NCBI RefSeq assembly: GCF_004345615.1
Contig: NZ_SLWK01000007.1
Span: forward strand, 124,001-188,000
DNA from: Natronoflexus pectinivorans
GTDB taxonomy: Bacteria; Bacteroidota; Bacteroidia; Bacteroidales; Marinilabiliaceae
Direction of reading: 5' to 3'
DNA: 64,000 nucleotides
Made by a program: the position numbers and the translations under genes. This document shows, piece after piece, positions 37,481 through 47,488 of this stretch (the stretch's first letter is position 1; each line of letters opens with the position of its first letter). The notes under the pieces are model-generated. The model was not told where the DNA came from. It ran no database searches and was given only the letters and a program-made list of their open reading frames with translations.

Positions 37481-39013
37481 ATGATAATTATGCAAATCAG
37501 AAGAATATTAACACTTCTTTTCACAGCTACAGCATTATTTAGTTGTAGTGACGCATGGGATGAACACACGTCACGAAATAAAGATGTGTCTAATCAAACA
37601 ATTTATACATATTTGCAGGCTGATCCTCAATTTTCTCAGTTTGTTGCATTAATAGATGAAGTAGGCTATAAAGAAGAATTGACTTCATCAAAACAAATTA
37701 CTGTTTTTGCACTTACAAATGGTGCGATGGAAATGGTGCCATCTACCTTTCTTGCTGATCAATCATCCAAAAAAGATTTTGTAGGTCACCATATAACCTA
37801 TGGAAGAAATAATCTTTCAAATGATGCCAACGCAGGTCGAATTCAAATGTTGAGTTCGAAATGGTTAGAAGTAGAACAAGGATTGATAGATGGTTTGGCA
37901 GTATTGTCTTCAAGTCAGGCTTTGCTGAACGGATTTGTTAATGTTATGGACGAACCTGTTCTTCCACGACCTACCATTTGGGAATATGTTGAAAATATGG
38001 CTCCGCAAAATAAGCATGTTGACTACTTGAATTCTCTTACCAGTTTAACATTTTCCCCTGATTTATCAACCCAAATCGGGGTCAATGATTTAGGTCAGCC
38101 TGTTTACGATTCTGTTTTTATTTTTCGCAACTCATTTAATGATAATATTGCCGATTTATCTTCTGAAGATTCCACTCTGACGCTCTTTATTGTTGAGGAT
38201 CAGGTTCTGGATCAGGAGTATCAGAAATTCTGGAGATATTACAGGGTTGTTAACGGTACAACAGCAAGGGATACTGCTGAAACCAAAATGCGAATAACAA
38301 GAGATTATGTTTTTAATGAGTCTTATTCGCCTGGAAATGTACCCGCAATGCCTGTTTCAGCAAATGGAATTCCCGTGGCATTTAGCGAAGACGCTGTTGT
38401 TGAATCTTTCAAGGCCAGTAACGGATATGTGTATGTTGTTTCTTCTGCGCCAGTTGAGGTTGCAGATCGAATCCGGCCAATTATTGTTGAAGGAGAATCA
38501 CCAGAGGCCTACTATAGACTAACTACTGAACGAGCTGATGCACAAGGTTATCTTCGAATCAGAGAGCATGCGTCAGGAGGGCATGATTTTGTTTTGGACA
38601 ATCACATTGCTGGTTCAAGTCAAAGGTTGACAGATGGATTGATTTTGCCTGCTGGCTTTTTACCATCTATCCAGTATCGGGTATATTGGAGAGCCATTAA
38701 TGACTTTCGCACTTCTTATCGTTATCCAAGTGATAATGAATTAAGACAAAGGTTAGGTACAAGTGCAGTGATGACAAGGGACCCTGTCACAGGACGCGTA
38801 ACAAGATTTGCACCTCCGGTTTTCTTTACAGACTTTATTCCTGTAACTGCTACAGAGTATTCCCCAAATCCGGAAGAAGATGAGGTTTTTGTTGGTACCG
38901 TTAACTTTGGGTCTATGCGAAATGTCTATTTGCAATTGGTTCCGGAAGGAGAGAGTACTCATCATATGGCCGTAACGGTAGATTATATAAAATTGGTACC
39001 TGTGTTGAATTAA
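37481..39013 (+). CDS. Third fasciclin-type lipoprotein, 510 aa
   Basis: ATG 37481 is used; ATG 37490 is also possible. Lipobox FSC near residue 23. The first FAS1 unit spans about 38-175 (ITVFALTNGAMEM, FVGHHITYG, LLNGFVNVMDEPV). A more divergent second unit, about 180-335, contains STLTLFIVEDQVLD and ASNGYVYVVSSAPVE. The C-terminal about 170 residues are strand-rich and end in VTVDYIKLVPVLN, similar in place and style to the C-terminal domain of the previous gene. It therefore looks like a diverged paralogue of the 594-aa protein. It is followed after 22 nt by SusC2, implying co-transcription. Confidence 0.78.
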   Translation: MIIMQIRRILTLLFTATALFSCSDAWDEHTSRNKDVSNQTIYTYLQADPQFSQFVALIDEVGYKEELTSSKQITVFALTNGAMEMVPSTFLADQSSKKDFVGHHITYGRNNLSNDANAGRIQMLSSKWLEVEQGLIDGLAVLSSSQALLNGFVNVMDEPVLPRPTIWEYVENMAPQNKHVDYLNSLTSLTFSPDLSTQIGVNDLGQPVYDSVFIFRNSFNDNIADLSSEDSTLTLFIVEDQVLDQEYQKFWRYYRVVNGTTARDTAETKMRITRDYVFNESYSPGNVPAMPVSANGIPVAFSEDAVVESFKASNGYVYVVSSAPVEVADRIRPIIVEGESPEAYYRLTTERADAQGYLRIREHASGGHDFVLDNHIAGSSQRLTDGLILPAGFLPSIQYRVYWRAINDFRTSYRYPSDNELRQRLGTSAVMTRDPVTGRVTRFAPPVFFTDFIPVTATEYSPNPEEDEVFVGTVNFGSMRNVYLQLVPEGESTHHMAVTVDYIKLVPVLN

Positions 39014-39035
39014 TATAGAGTAAATCCCGATTACT

Positions 39036-42000
39036 ATGAATTATATAAAACGAATTTTTATTTCCTTGGTAGTAAGTTGCGCTGCAGTAATAGGATGGGG
39101 GCAGCATCAAAGCGCTGGTGAAGACATTATTGTTACAGGCGTGGTGTATAGTGCAACAACACTCCAGCCTATTGCTTTTGCCGATGTTTCATGCGGAAAT
39201 TTTTCTTCTGATTTTTCCGGAATTGAGGGTGAGTTTTCAATTCGGGTAAGATCCTTGGAGGATGTTTTAACTTTTGAGTCATTAGGATATCACACGACTG
39301 AAGTCGTGCTTGCTGGTCGTGATAATGTTGATGTTTATTTGCAGGAGGTTTCCAACAAATCATTTCAACAGGCCACAAATGTCGGTTACTATAATATAAA
39401 AGAGGCCTATACTCCCCGATCATCTGCCTCAGCAAACAGATTACACGAACGTTCAAAATCAGGAAATACTTCTCCCGAAAAAGAGTTTGGGACATTTGCA
39501 GCCGGATTACAGATCAAAGAACGCACAGGGATAACCGGTATCGGGTCTGATCTGTTTTTACGTGGGTTTAATTCATTAAACGCAACAAATCAACCGCTTA
39601 TCATTGTGGATGGAATGATATATGACATCACTAATTATGGAAATCCTTTGATTGATGGGTATAGAACCAATCCCCTTGGAGGAATTGATCTTGGAGATAT
39701 TGAAAATGTTACTGTTATCAGAGATGCTGTTCCAATTTATGGTGCAAAGGCTGCCAACGGTGTGATATTAATCACTACATCGCGAGCAAACCGACAGGCT
39801 ACTATTATTGATTTTCAAATGCATGGTGGAATCCATATGAAACCAGAGGTTTATCCGCTAATGAGTGCTGAGCAATATAAACCTTATCTCAGCGAAATGT
39901 TCCTTTCAGCCGGGTATACTCCGGGTGAAGTATCTCAAATGCCATATTTTACAACCTCTCCTCAACAAACCGGGTTTTATAGAATGAATAATGATATCAA
40001 TTGGCAAAGAGAGGTTTTCAATCAGAGTTATTCATCAAACTATTCTCTTCGGATTAAAGGTGGTGATGATGTTGCTCTATATTCGCTGGGAGTTGGATAT
40101 ATGCATCAGGGAGGAATGGTTGAAGATTCAGATTTTTCAAGGTTTAATCTGAGGTTTAATTCAGATATTAGTTTCTCACCACGTTTAACACTAAATTCCA
40201 ACATTAGCTTCGTTTATAATGATAATGAAATAGGAGCTACAGGATACAATTCCCCTGATGATGTGGTTGCTCAGGCAAGATTGAAAGCACCATTTATGCA
40301 TCCATACATTATAAGTGAAGAAGGAAGTGTAAGCGCTTTATTTGAAGACTATGATGGTCTTGGGATAAGCAATCCATTGGCAATTCTTGATAATCATACT
40401 TTAAGAGGACAGAATTACAGATTTTTTGGCTCTTTTGATTTTAATTATCAAGTTAATGATAAGTTGACAATAAGCAATCTGATTGGGTTGTCTTTTGATA
40501 AAGACAGGGAAACCTTGTTTATTCCCTCCCATGGGATAGAGCCGATTACAACTCCTCTGGGAACAATTACCAATAAAATGGGCGCAAGAGTAATGCGGCA
40601 CATGGCTGTTAACAATGATTTTAGAGCTCTCTATAGCAACAGGTTTGGCTATGAACATGGATTAAAGGCCGTGGCCGGAGTCAGAATGAATTTAAATAAC
40701 ATAGAGGAAGATTGGGGCCGAGGGTTCTCTTCTGCAAATGATAATTTGAGGACTTTATCTCATAGTTTAGGTGTATTGAGACAAAAGGGAGGATTTTCCG
40801 GAGCTTGGAACAGTTTAACTATGTATTTGTCTGGAGATTATGATTATAAGCATAAATACTTTTTAAATTTAAGTATGGCCGTTGATGGATCATCTCGTTT
40901 CGGTAGCGAAGCGGACGGTCTTGGATTAATGGGCTCTGTGTTTGGTTTCTTTCCATCCGTTGCAGGAGCCTGGTTGTTAACTTCTGAGCCATTCCTAAAT
41001 GATGCCCACTCGCTTGATCTGCTTAAAGTAAGAGCCAGCTATGGAATGACAGGGAATGATGATATAGGTAATTACGCTGCCAAGCGTTATTATACAGCGT
41101 ATAGCTTCTTGAGCTACCAAGGTATTGTGTTGGGGAATCTATACAATCCGGAATTAAAATGGGAAACCAATACGAAAATGAATCTTGGGATTGATTTTGC
41201 TGTACTTAGAGAGCGGTTTTCAGGTTCTGTCGATTTCTATCACAACAGAACACAGGATATGATTGACTTTGTGCCTGCCTCCATATATAGTGGGTTCGAT
41301 TATAAGATCATTAATGATGGGGAAATGACTACCCAGGGGATGGATTTGTCACTTAATGCTCGATTGCTGAATGGAGCCTTCAGGTGGGATGCCGGAGTGA
41401 CAGTTGGAAAATACACCACAAATATTGAAAAGATTAATGGTGACAGAAAGATTACAGACCTCTATGGAGCAAATATATTAACAGAAGTTGGGCAACCTCT
41501 TGGTGTCTTTTACGGATTTAAAACTAGTGGGGTTTATTCTTCTCAGGCAGATGCCGACAATGCCGGCCTTCAGGCATTGCTCCCAAACACTCAGTTGATG
41601 CCTTTTCAGGCAGGTGATGTTATATTTCAGGATGTTGACAATAATGGGATTATTGATAATAATGATATGCAAATTATTGGAGATCCTACCCCCGATTTTT
41701 TTGGTGAGTTTAATTCACGAGTGAGATGGAAAGATTTCACTCTTAATGCAGCTGTCTCATTTTCAGTGGGAGGAGACGTTTATAATTATCAGCGTAGACA
41801 ATTGGAGAGCATGAGTGGTTATGGTAACCAAACTAAAGCTGTAGTTAATCGCTGGCAGTATGAAGGACAGCAAACTAATATTCCACGCGCAAATTATAAC
41901 GATGATATTGGTAACAGCAGATTCTCTGACAGGTGGATCGAAGATGGCTCTTTTGTTAGATTGCGAAATGTTACGCTTAGTTACAATGTGCCGTTCCGTC

Positions 42001-42179
42001 CATTTGGATTTCAAAGTGTTGAAGTCTATGCCTCAGGTAATAATCTGATAACTTTTACTGACTACAAAGGACTCGATCCGGTTTTTAGTGCAGGGGCTTC
42101 TCCATTGCTACAGGGAATTGATCTTGGTATGTTGCCACATGCAACGTCATTTTTATTTGGTATTAAGATTGGTTTGTAA
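39036..42179 (+). CDS. SusC-type TonB-dependent outer-membrane transporter 2, 1047 aa
   Basis: Signal peptide, a carboxypeptidase-regulatory-like domain (about 30-105), a plug with a degenerate but recognisable SusC signature at about 225-250 (VTVIRDAVPIYGAKAANGV), and a long beta-barrel. It ends in FLFGIKIGL, with the hydrophobic C-terminal strand expected of barrel insertion. It is clearly diverged from SusC1, so the pair is not a recent duplication and may take a different oligosaccharide. It is 22 nt after the third FAS1 gene and 97 nt before SusD2. Confidence 0.94.
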   Translation: MNYIKRIFISLVVSCAAVIGWGQHQSAGEDIIVTGVVYSATTLQPIAFADVSCGNFSSDFSGIEGEFSIRVRSLEDVLTFESLGYHTTEVVLAGRDNVDVYLQEVSNKSFQQATNVGYYNIKEAYTPRSSASANRLHERSKSGNTSPEKEFGTFAAGLQIKERTGITGIGSDLFLRGFNSLNATNQPLIIVDGMIYDITNYGNPLIDGYRTNPLGGIDLGDIENVTVIRDAVPIYGAKAANGVILITTSRANRQATIIDFQMHGGIHMKPEVYPLMSAEQYKPYLSEMFLSAGYTPGEVSQMPYFTTSPQQTGFYRMNNDINWQREVFNQSYSSNYSLRIKGGDDVALYSLGVGYMHQGGMVEDSDFSRFNLRFNSDISFSPRLTLNSNISFVYNDNEIGATGYNSPDDVVAQARLKAPFMHPYIISEEGSVSALFEDYDGLGISNPLAILDNHTLRGQNYRFFGSFDFNYQVNDKLTISNLIGLSFDKDRETLFIPSHGIEPITTPLGTITNKMGARVMRHMAVNNDFRALYSNRFGYEHGLKAVAGVRMNLNNIEEDWGRGFSSANDNLRTLSHSLGVLRQKGGFSGAWNSLTMYLSGDYDYKHKYFLNLSMAVDGSSRFGSEADGLGLMGSVFGFFPSVAGAWLLTSEPFLNDAHSLDLLKVRASYGMTGNDDIGNYAAKRYYTAYSFLSYQGIVLGNLYNPELKWETNTKMNLGIDFAVLRERFSGSVDFYHNRTQDMIDFVPASIYSGFDYKIINDGEMTTQGMDLSLNARLLNGAFRWDAGVTVGKYTTNIEKINGDRKITDLYGANILTEVGQPLGVFYGFKTSGVYSSQADADNAGLQALLPNTQLMPFQAGDVIFQDVDNNGIIDNNDMQIIGDPTPDFFGEFNSRVRWKDFTLNAAVSFSVGGDVYNYQRRQLESMSGYGNQTKAVVNRWQYEGQQTNIPRANYNDDIGNSRFSDRWIEDGSFVRLRNVTLSYNVPFRPFGFQSVEVYASGNNLITFTDYKGLDPVFSAGASPLLQGIDLGMLPHATSFLFGIKIGL

Positions 42180-42276
42180 CGAAACGATGATCAGTATATA
42201 GAAATGCAGATGCAATAGTTTGAGTTTTGACTGAAATATTGGATAGAGTGCATTAAACATATAAAAAACAACAGGG

Positions 42277-44118
42277 ATGAAGAGAATAAAAATAATATTT
42301 GGAGCAGTTCTTACATCAATATTTATTTTAGGACTATCTGGTTGTAAAGATTTGCTTGAGGTAGAGCCAGATGATGTACTAACCGATGGCCAGTTTTATA
42401 GGGATATATATGATGCAGATGCAGCCATCAGAGGATTGTATGGCAAATTGATTGATCTGGCTCCTCAGTACGTGATTCTAAATGAATTGCGAGCAGATTT
42501 AATGGACGTGACTTTTAATTCCGATCACTATTTAAGAGAAATAGCCAATCATGAGGATGTCTCTCCTGATAACCCTTGGGTTAACCCGGCTCCATTTTTT
42601 TCGCTAATCAATGATTGCAATAGTGTCATCAGCAATTTTAAAACCATGTTGGAGAAAAACCGAATTAGTCGTGAAGCATACGAACCTCGTGTTTCTGATG
42701 CTATAGCTTTGCGCTCCTGGTTATATATGCAGTTGGCAATTCATTATGGTCAAGTACCTTATATAACTCAATCCATTGAGAAAGTTGACGATTTAAGTAA
42801 AATTGAGAGAGGAGAATTTCCTGTATTGGGAATTGAGGAAATGATGGCTGTTTTGTTAACAGAAATGGAGTCTGTTCCTTATAAAGGAATTTATACAGAT
42901 GAATCTCTCTTTCGCGTTATAGATGGCTTCCATACGCGCACGATGTTCATAGATAAGGAATATCTTCTGGGAGATTTGCATTTGTGGAACGGGAACTACG
43001 AAGCCGCAGCGTCATATTTTAAAAGTATTATGGAGCGTTCGGCTGGTTACAATCAATTTGATCAGTATAAATTACCATATAGAGATAATGCACAGCCCGC
43101 AAATCCTGGCACCAGTAGATATACCAGCGGATATTTGCGTTTTTTTGATGAGGACTTGAACAGTGTTGTAAATTTTTGGCCAATGATGTTTCAAGACTAT
43201 GGTACCGCTAACTATTTCGGTGAATGGTTGTGGGTGATGTATTTTCACAGAGACTATAAGCCCAGTCCTTTCTTTGATCTATTTTCATATCAAAATGGCG
43301 AGTATCTTTTGCAGCCTTCTCAGAAAATAATAGATGATTGGAACAGTCAGATACAGGGGAATCAATTTACTGGCGATTTCAGAGGTTCAATTGAAGATAT
43401 TTTTGAGAATAAAGGCTCATATGATATGATAGGCGGGAATGCGGTCATTACAAAATACATTGCCGAATATGATGAATTGAATTCTCTTTCACGTCCCGGA
43501 AAATGGTTCTTATGGCGCGCCGGAAGTTTGCATTTGCGATATGTAGAAGCAGCTAACCGGGCCGGACAACACTATTTGGCCTGGTCACTTCTTAATAACG
43601 GAGTGCGAGCTAACTATCCGGGATCCGACAGACTTCCCGGACATGACTTTACCCATAGAAATGTGTCATATCTTACCGATGCCTTTGGAAACATTGTTTA
43701 TGATTTGGAAATCAATGGAAATGATACTACCTTTTATATGACCAATTTGCCACATCCTTTCGATTTTGATGCACGTCAAACAACAGCCGCTCAAATTCCG
43801 CCTTTGTACCGCGGCGATTGGCACAGAGGTATCGGAGTGAGGGGACGTGTAAGTCTTTCCAATTTGGTTATTGGAGAAGATGATCCGGTGCTCGAAAGGC
43901 TTGAAGATTATATAATTGATGAAAGTGCCAGAGAACTTGCATTTGAAGGACAGAGATGGGCAGATCTGGTTCGAGTCTCCATACGGCGAGGCGATAACGC
44001 CTTTTTAGCAAACAGAATTGCAGAAAAATTTGAAGCTGCCGGAGATTTTTCCGGGGCTATAAGGGTAAGAGAGAAATTAGCGAATAGAGAAAATTGGTTT
44101 TTACCAATTTTTGAATGA
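42277..44118 (+). CDS. SusD-type glycan-binding lipoprotein 2, 613 aa
   Basis: Lipobox LSGC (about Cys23) followed by LLEVEPDDVLTDGQFY, the usual SusD start. Helical middle part with WLYMQLAIHYGQVPY. C-terminal DESARELAFEGQRWADLVR is the family motif. At 613 aa it is about 110 residues longer than SusD1; the extra length lies in the middle and C-terminal half. It should pair with SusC2. The next gene, a giant surface protein, starts 87 nt downstream. Confidence 0.93.
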   Translation: MKRIKIIFGAVLTSIFILGLSGCKDLLEVEPDDVLTDGQFYRDIYDADAAIRGLYGKLIDLAPQYVILNELRADLMDVTFNSDHYLREIANHEDVSPDNPWVNPAPFFSLINDCNSVISNFKTMLEKNRISREAYEPRVSDAIALRSWLYMQLAIHYGQVPYITQSIEKVDDLSKIERGEFPVLGIEEMMAVLLTEMESVPYKGIYTDESLFRVIDGFHTRTMFIDKEYLLGDLHLWNGNYEAAASYFKSIMERSAGYNQFDQYKLPYRDNAQPANPGTSRYTSGYLRFFDEDLNSVVNFWPMMFQDYGTANYFGEWLWVMYFHRDYKPSPFFDLFSYQNGEYLLQPSQKIIDDWNSQIQGNQFTGDFRGSIEDIFENKGSYDMIGGNAVITKYIAEYDELNSLSRPGKWFLWRAGSLHLRYVEAANRAGQHYLAWSLLNNGVRANYPGSDRLPGHDFTHRNVSYLTDAFGNIVYDLEINGNDTTFYMTNLPHPFDFDARQTTAAQIPPLYRGDWHRGIGVRGRVSLSNLVIGEDDPVLERLEDYIIDESARELAFEGQRWADLVRVSIRRGDNAFLANRIAEKFEAAGDFSGAIRVREKLANRENWFLPIFE

Positions 44119-44205
44119 TGTTGCTGTTTTATGATTGATATGCCCCTCCGATAATTATCGGTGTACTAGATAATTAGTTTTAAATCCAAATTTGTTTGTA
44201 AATGA

Positions 44206-47181
44206 ATGTCTAATTTCAAAATCGATGTTATGAGAAATCTTTATTCTTTAAGTACTAAAGTGTTAGCTTTGGTTACAGCCTGTTTCTTTATAGGTTCTAT
44301 GGTGCAAGCACAGGAAACTATTAATTGGCGTGGTTCTGTTAGTACCGATGCTACCGATGTTCAAAACTGGGATCCGCCAACAGGAATGGCTGGAAACCAT
44401 ATCCGAGTAGGTCACATTGGAACCTATAATGATCCTGAAAATCCTAATCACCCAATCGTTACTGGCGAAGAAGACTTTTCTTTTGTTAGTATAGGAATTG
44501 CGGGGCCGTATCATTTCATTGAGGAAGATGAGGATGGAATTCCAACCGGAGTAGAAGATGGTCCTTATGGTCCCGGTCAAATAACTTTTTCAATGGCTGA
44601 TGGTTCTGTTGCCAGACAGGAAGGTCCTAACGATACTCACGCTTTCCCTGGAGGTGTTTTGATTGTTAATTCAGGTGAGGTAAATTTTCAAAGAAGTTAT
44701 CACATGACTGGATCTCCTGAAGCCATGGTTATTGTTGAAGGCACTGGACGTGCTACTTTTAGAGATTTTTTTGGAATTGGTGACAGAGATCAGAATGTAG
44801 GAGGAAATGTGATTATTAGAAATGATGGGGTTATTCATGTTACAGGTGCGGGAAGAATGATCCGTGTATGGGATCAGTTTAGCCGTATTAATATTCATGA
44901 TAATGCGCAATTAATAATTAATGGAGATAATAGAGGCGAATATGCTTCATTGGTGGCTAACGACATCATAACAGGTGGAGAGAATTTTTATATCAATTAT
45001 TACTACCAGAATGAATTAAATCAGACTTTTTACGTTGCAAAACCAGAAGGTACGGTTTGGACATATTTTACCGATCGTCTGCAGGAGCGTGCTGAGTTTT
45101 TGGTTGTAGGTGAGGCTGGATCTGAGGTGGCTTTGGAAAACAGTGATGTTGTTGCTGCTGCTACTAATTTTGAATGGAAATACGGAACTGATCCTGAAGG
45201 TCCTTATACAAATGTTTTAGGAAGTTCTACAGAGGCAAATACTTTCGTACCAACTTTTGATGAGTCAGGTACTTTTTATCTTGTTTGTGAAGTAACCACT
45301 CCTGATGGCCAAGTTACTTCTAATGCACTTACTTTTGTAGTTGGTTCAGCTAATCTAAGTTTAACTCCTGATGGTGTTCAATATGTTCGTGGAGAGCAGA
45401 TTGGAGCAGAAATTACTGTTACTGCCGATCAGGGAACTATTGAGAGTGGCGAATGGAAATGGTCTCAAACTCCAGGAGTTGGATATCAGTCATTTGATCC
45501 TGTTATTTCGGGAACATCAATATCTCCTTCTTTTGAAACACCCGGTGCATACTTCATCCGCTTTGAAGGGGTAGTGGACGGATCTCCTGACATCAGTTCT
45601 GAAATCAGAATTGTTCAGCAAGTATGGGATGCAGGCCCACTCAATCTTACTTGGGTAGGTGGTGTTGATGATGATTACCATAAGGCAACAAACTGGAATC
45701 CAATGGCTCAGCCTCACAGAAACAATATCATTATTCCTGTGGATGTGCCTCATTATCCTGTGTTTAGCCATGGAGTAGATACCATCATGGGTGGATCAAC
45801 CATACATCATACAGCTGCTGTAATGGATGGTGAAACTGTTGTTGAACCAGCGAAATCGGCTATGCTTATTATTCGTGGTGGAGAAACTGACTCATTGAAG
45901 TGGAGAGGTAATGTTGATAATTTTAGAGGTATTCTTCAAGTTGAATCAGGTGTGTTTGTTAAAGATCAGGATTTATTGAGAATGCACTCAAATTCCGCCA
46001 CTGTTAATGTAACCGGAACAGGTGTTGCTATTTTCAATCAGTGGGGTAGTAATAACCATCCTAATTTAATGATGGGTAACTCAAATGCACCAACCGTTGG
46101 AGGTCAGGTTCATGTTTCCGGAAACGGAAAAATATATTTCCATCCTGCACCAATTTTCCGTTTTGCTGTTGATGCCGAAGCAGAATTCTCATTCTTCACT
46201 GTTAGTGAAAATGGTCAGTTTATTTTCCAAGGAAATCATACCAGTGGAACAACCGGTTATATAACAAATAGAAGAATTCGCGTTCCGGAAGAGCATGACT
46301 TTATTAATGTTTATGATCATGTTACAGATTATACTTATGTAATGGCTCGCGACCTTAATGCTTTTGGTATTGAGCAGACAGGTATGTTTATTATGCCTAT
46401 CCTTACCGATTCTGAGGTGTTAACTTTAGTGAATACCGATGGTCTAAGTGAGTTCACATGGAAACATAGTCACAGTCCATTTGGTCCTTGGGAATCATTT
46501 ACTCCTGAAGTTGCTGGCGATGCAGTTACCGTTCAATTCGAGAACATTGGTGAATATTACGTAGTTGCTGAAGCTGGTGATGGAACACTTTCATCTAACA
46601 CATTGATGTTCCGCATTATTGATTTTGCAGTGGAAATTGATGAAGATGGCGGTGTTTATACACTGTCTGTTGAATTACCTGAAGGAATGACTGCTTTAGG
46701 ATGGCAATATAAATCAGCTGAAGAAGCCAATTTTGAGGAGTTTGAATTGGCCGGAACTGAGCTGACTTACTTGGTTGATCCATTTGACTTTATGGTAAGC
46801 GACGGTGTATTCCACGTAACTTATTTAGGAGTTATGACGGATGATGCCGGACAAGATGTACAATTGTTAGCAGTACCAGTTACTGTAACCATTGCCGATG
46901 GAGATCTTGTTTCAGTAGTACTCGGACAACATTCAACTTCATTAGGTAAAGTGAAATCCTTGAATGTAGGAGTATATCCGAATCCAAACAATGGAACTTT
47001 CACTTTAAATGCCGGAGCGGATTCATACCTTGTTGAAGTAATTGATATGAATGGAGTGATTGTTGACTCCAGAAAAGTTTCGGGTGATGGACAATCAATT
47101 ACCATTAATCAAAAAGGTATATTCATGGTAAAAGTAACTTCAGCCACTGGCGTAGGAGTTTCTCGTGTAATCGTTAAATAA
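44206..47181 (+). CDS. Large T9SS-exported surface protein of unknown function, 991 aa
   Basis: ATG 44206 or the in-frame ATG 44230 (MRNLYSLSTKVLAL...) may be the start; the latter gives a tidier signal peptide. The mature protein contains two copies of a module. Each has a strand-rich solenoid opening with Trp-Asn pairs (VQNWDPP near 45; KATNWNPMAQPH near 490), followed by an Ig/PKD-like stretch (TNFEWKYGTDPEGPY; SEFTWKHSHSPFGPW). The last about 75 residues form a type IX secretion sorting domain (VYPNPNNGTF, ending VSRVIVK). No catalytic signature is visible. Its place at the end of the FAS1/SusCD operon suggests surface glycan binding or adhesion (inference). Confidence 0.8.
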   Translation: MSNFKIDVMRNLYSLSTKVLALVTACFFIGSMVQAQETINWRGSVSTDATDVQNWDPPTGMAGNHIRVGHIGTYNDPENPNHPIVTGEEDFSFVSIGIAGPYHFIEEDEDGIPTGVEDGPYGPGQITFSMADGSVARQEGPNDTHAFPGGVLIVNSGEVNFQRSYHMTGSPEAMVIVEGTGRATFRDFFGIGDRDQNVGGNVIIRNDGVIHVTGAGRMIRVWDQFSRINIHDNAQLIINGDNRGEYASLVANDIITGGENFYINYYYQNELNQTFYVAKPEGTVWTYFTDRLQERAEFLVVGEAGSEVALENSDVVAAATNFEWKYGTDPEGPYTNVLGSSTEANTFVPTFDESGTFYLVCEVTTPDGQVTSNALTFVVGSANLSLTPDGVQYVRGEQIGAEITVTADQGTIESGEWKWSQTPGVGYQSFDPVISGTSISPSFETPGAYFIRFEGVVDGSPDISSEIRIVQQVWDAGPLNLTWVGGVDDDYHKATNWNPMAQPHRNNIIIPVDVPHYPVFSHGVDTIMGGSTIHHTAAVMDGETVVEPAKSAMLIIRGGETDSLKWRGNVDNFRGILQVESGVFVKDQDLLRMHSNSATVNVTGTGVAIFNQWGSNNHPNLMMGNSNAPTVGGQVHVSGNGKIYFHPAPIFRFAVDAEAEFSFFTVSENGQFIFQGNHTSGTTGYITNRRIRVPEEHDFINVYDHVTDYTYVMARDLNAFGIEQTGMFIMPILTDSEVLTLVNTDGLSEFTWKHSHSPFGPWESFTPEVAGDAVTVQFENIGEYYVVAEAGDGTLSSNTLMFRIIDFAVEIDEDGGVYTLSVELPEGMTALGWQYKSAEEANFEEFELAGTELTYLVDPFDFMVSDGVFHVTYLGVMTDDAGQDVQLLAVPVTVTIADGDLVSVVLGQHSTSLGKVKSLNVGVYPNPNNGTFTLNAGADSYLVEVIDMNGVIVDSRKVSGDGQSITINQKGIFMVKVTSATGVGVSRVIVK

Positions 47182-47226
47182 ATTCAATCATTGAATTTAT
47201 GAGCATTAATTAAGTTCATATAAACA

Positions 47227-47271
47227 AATAGCATCTTTCACGGGTTACCGTGAAAGATGCTATTCTTTTTT
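47227..47271 (+). terminator. Terminator of the FAS1/SusCD operon
   Basis: A 17-bp perfect stem (47227-47243 with 47248-47264, GTTA loop) is followed by C and TTTTTT. It lies 46 nt after the stop of the giant surface protein. Confidence 0.92.
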
Positions 47272-47280
47272 AAAGAAAAA

Positions 47281-47372
47281 ACCTGAAAGGTTTTGCCTGA
47301 AAATGTTGATGTTATTTCTTTTATCATACAGTCCCGATGGATTCGGGATTAGAATATCGAAACCTTTCAGGT
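47281..47372. repeat. Inverted-repeat-bounded 92-nt intergenic element
   Basis: ACCTGAAAGGTTT (47281-47293) and AAACCTTTCAGGT (47360-47372) are perfect 13-bp inverted ends. An inner TCCCGA/TCGGGA hairpin lies near 47331-47347. It could be a small non-autonomous repeat or a second terminator. The rest of the gap up to 47488 holds no gene; it must contain the PL11 promoter. Confidence 0.5.
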
Positions 47373-47488
47373 CTTAACTACTCAATTTTTTATCCCTTCA
47401 ATGTTTCACAATCAAAGCCTTACTTAATTGCCCAATTGTTTTGATGGAGAAGTAGTGTCGTGCTGAAATGTTTTAAACACCAACTGTT

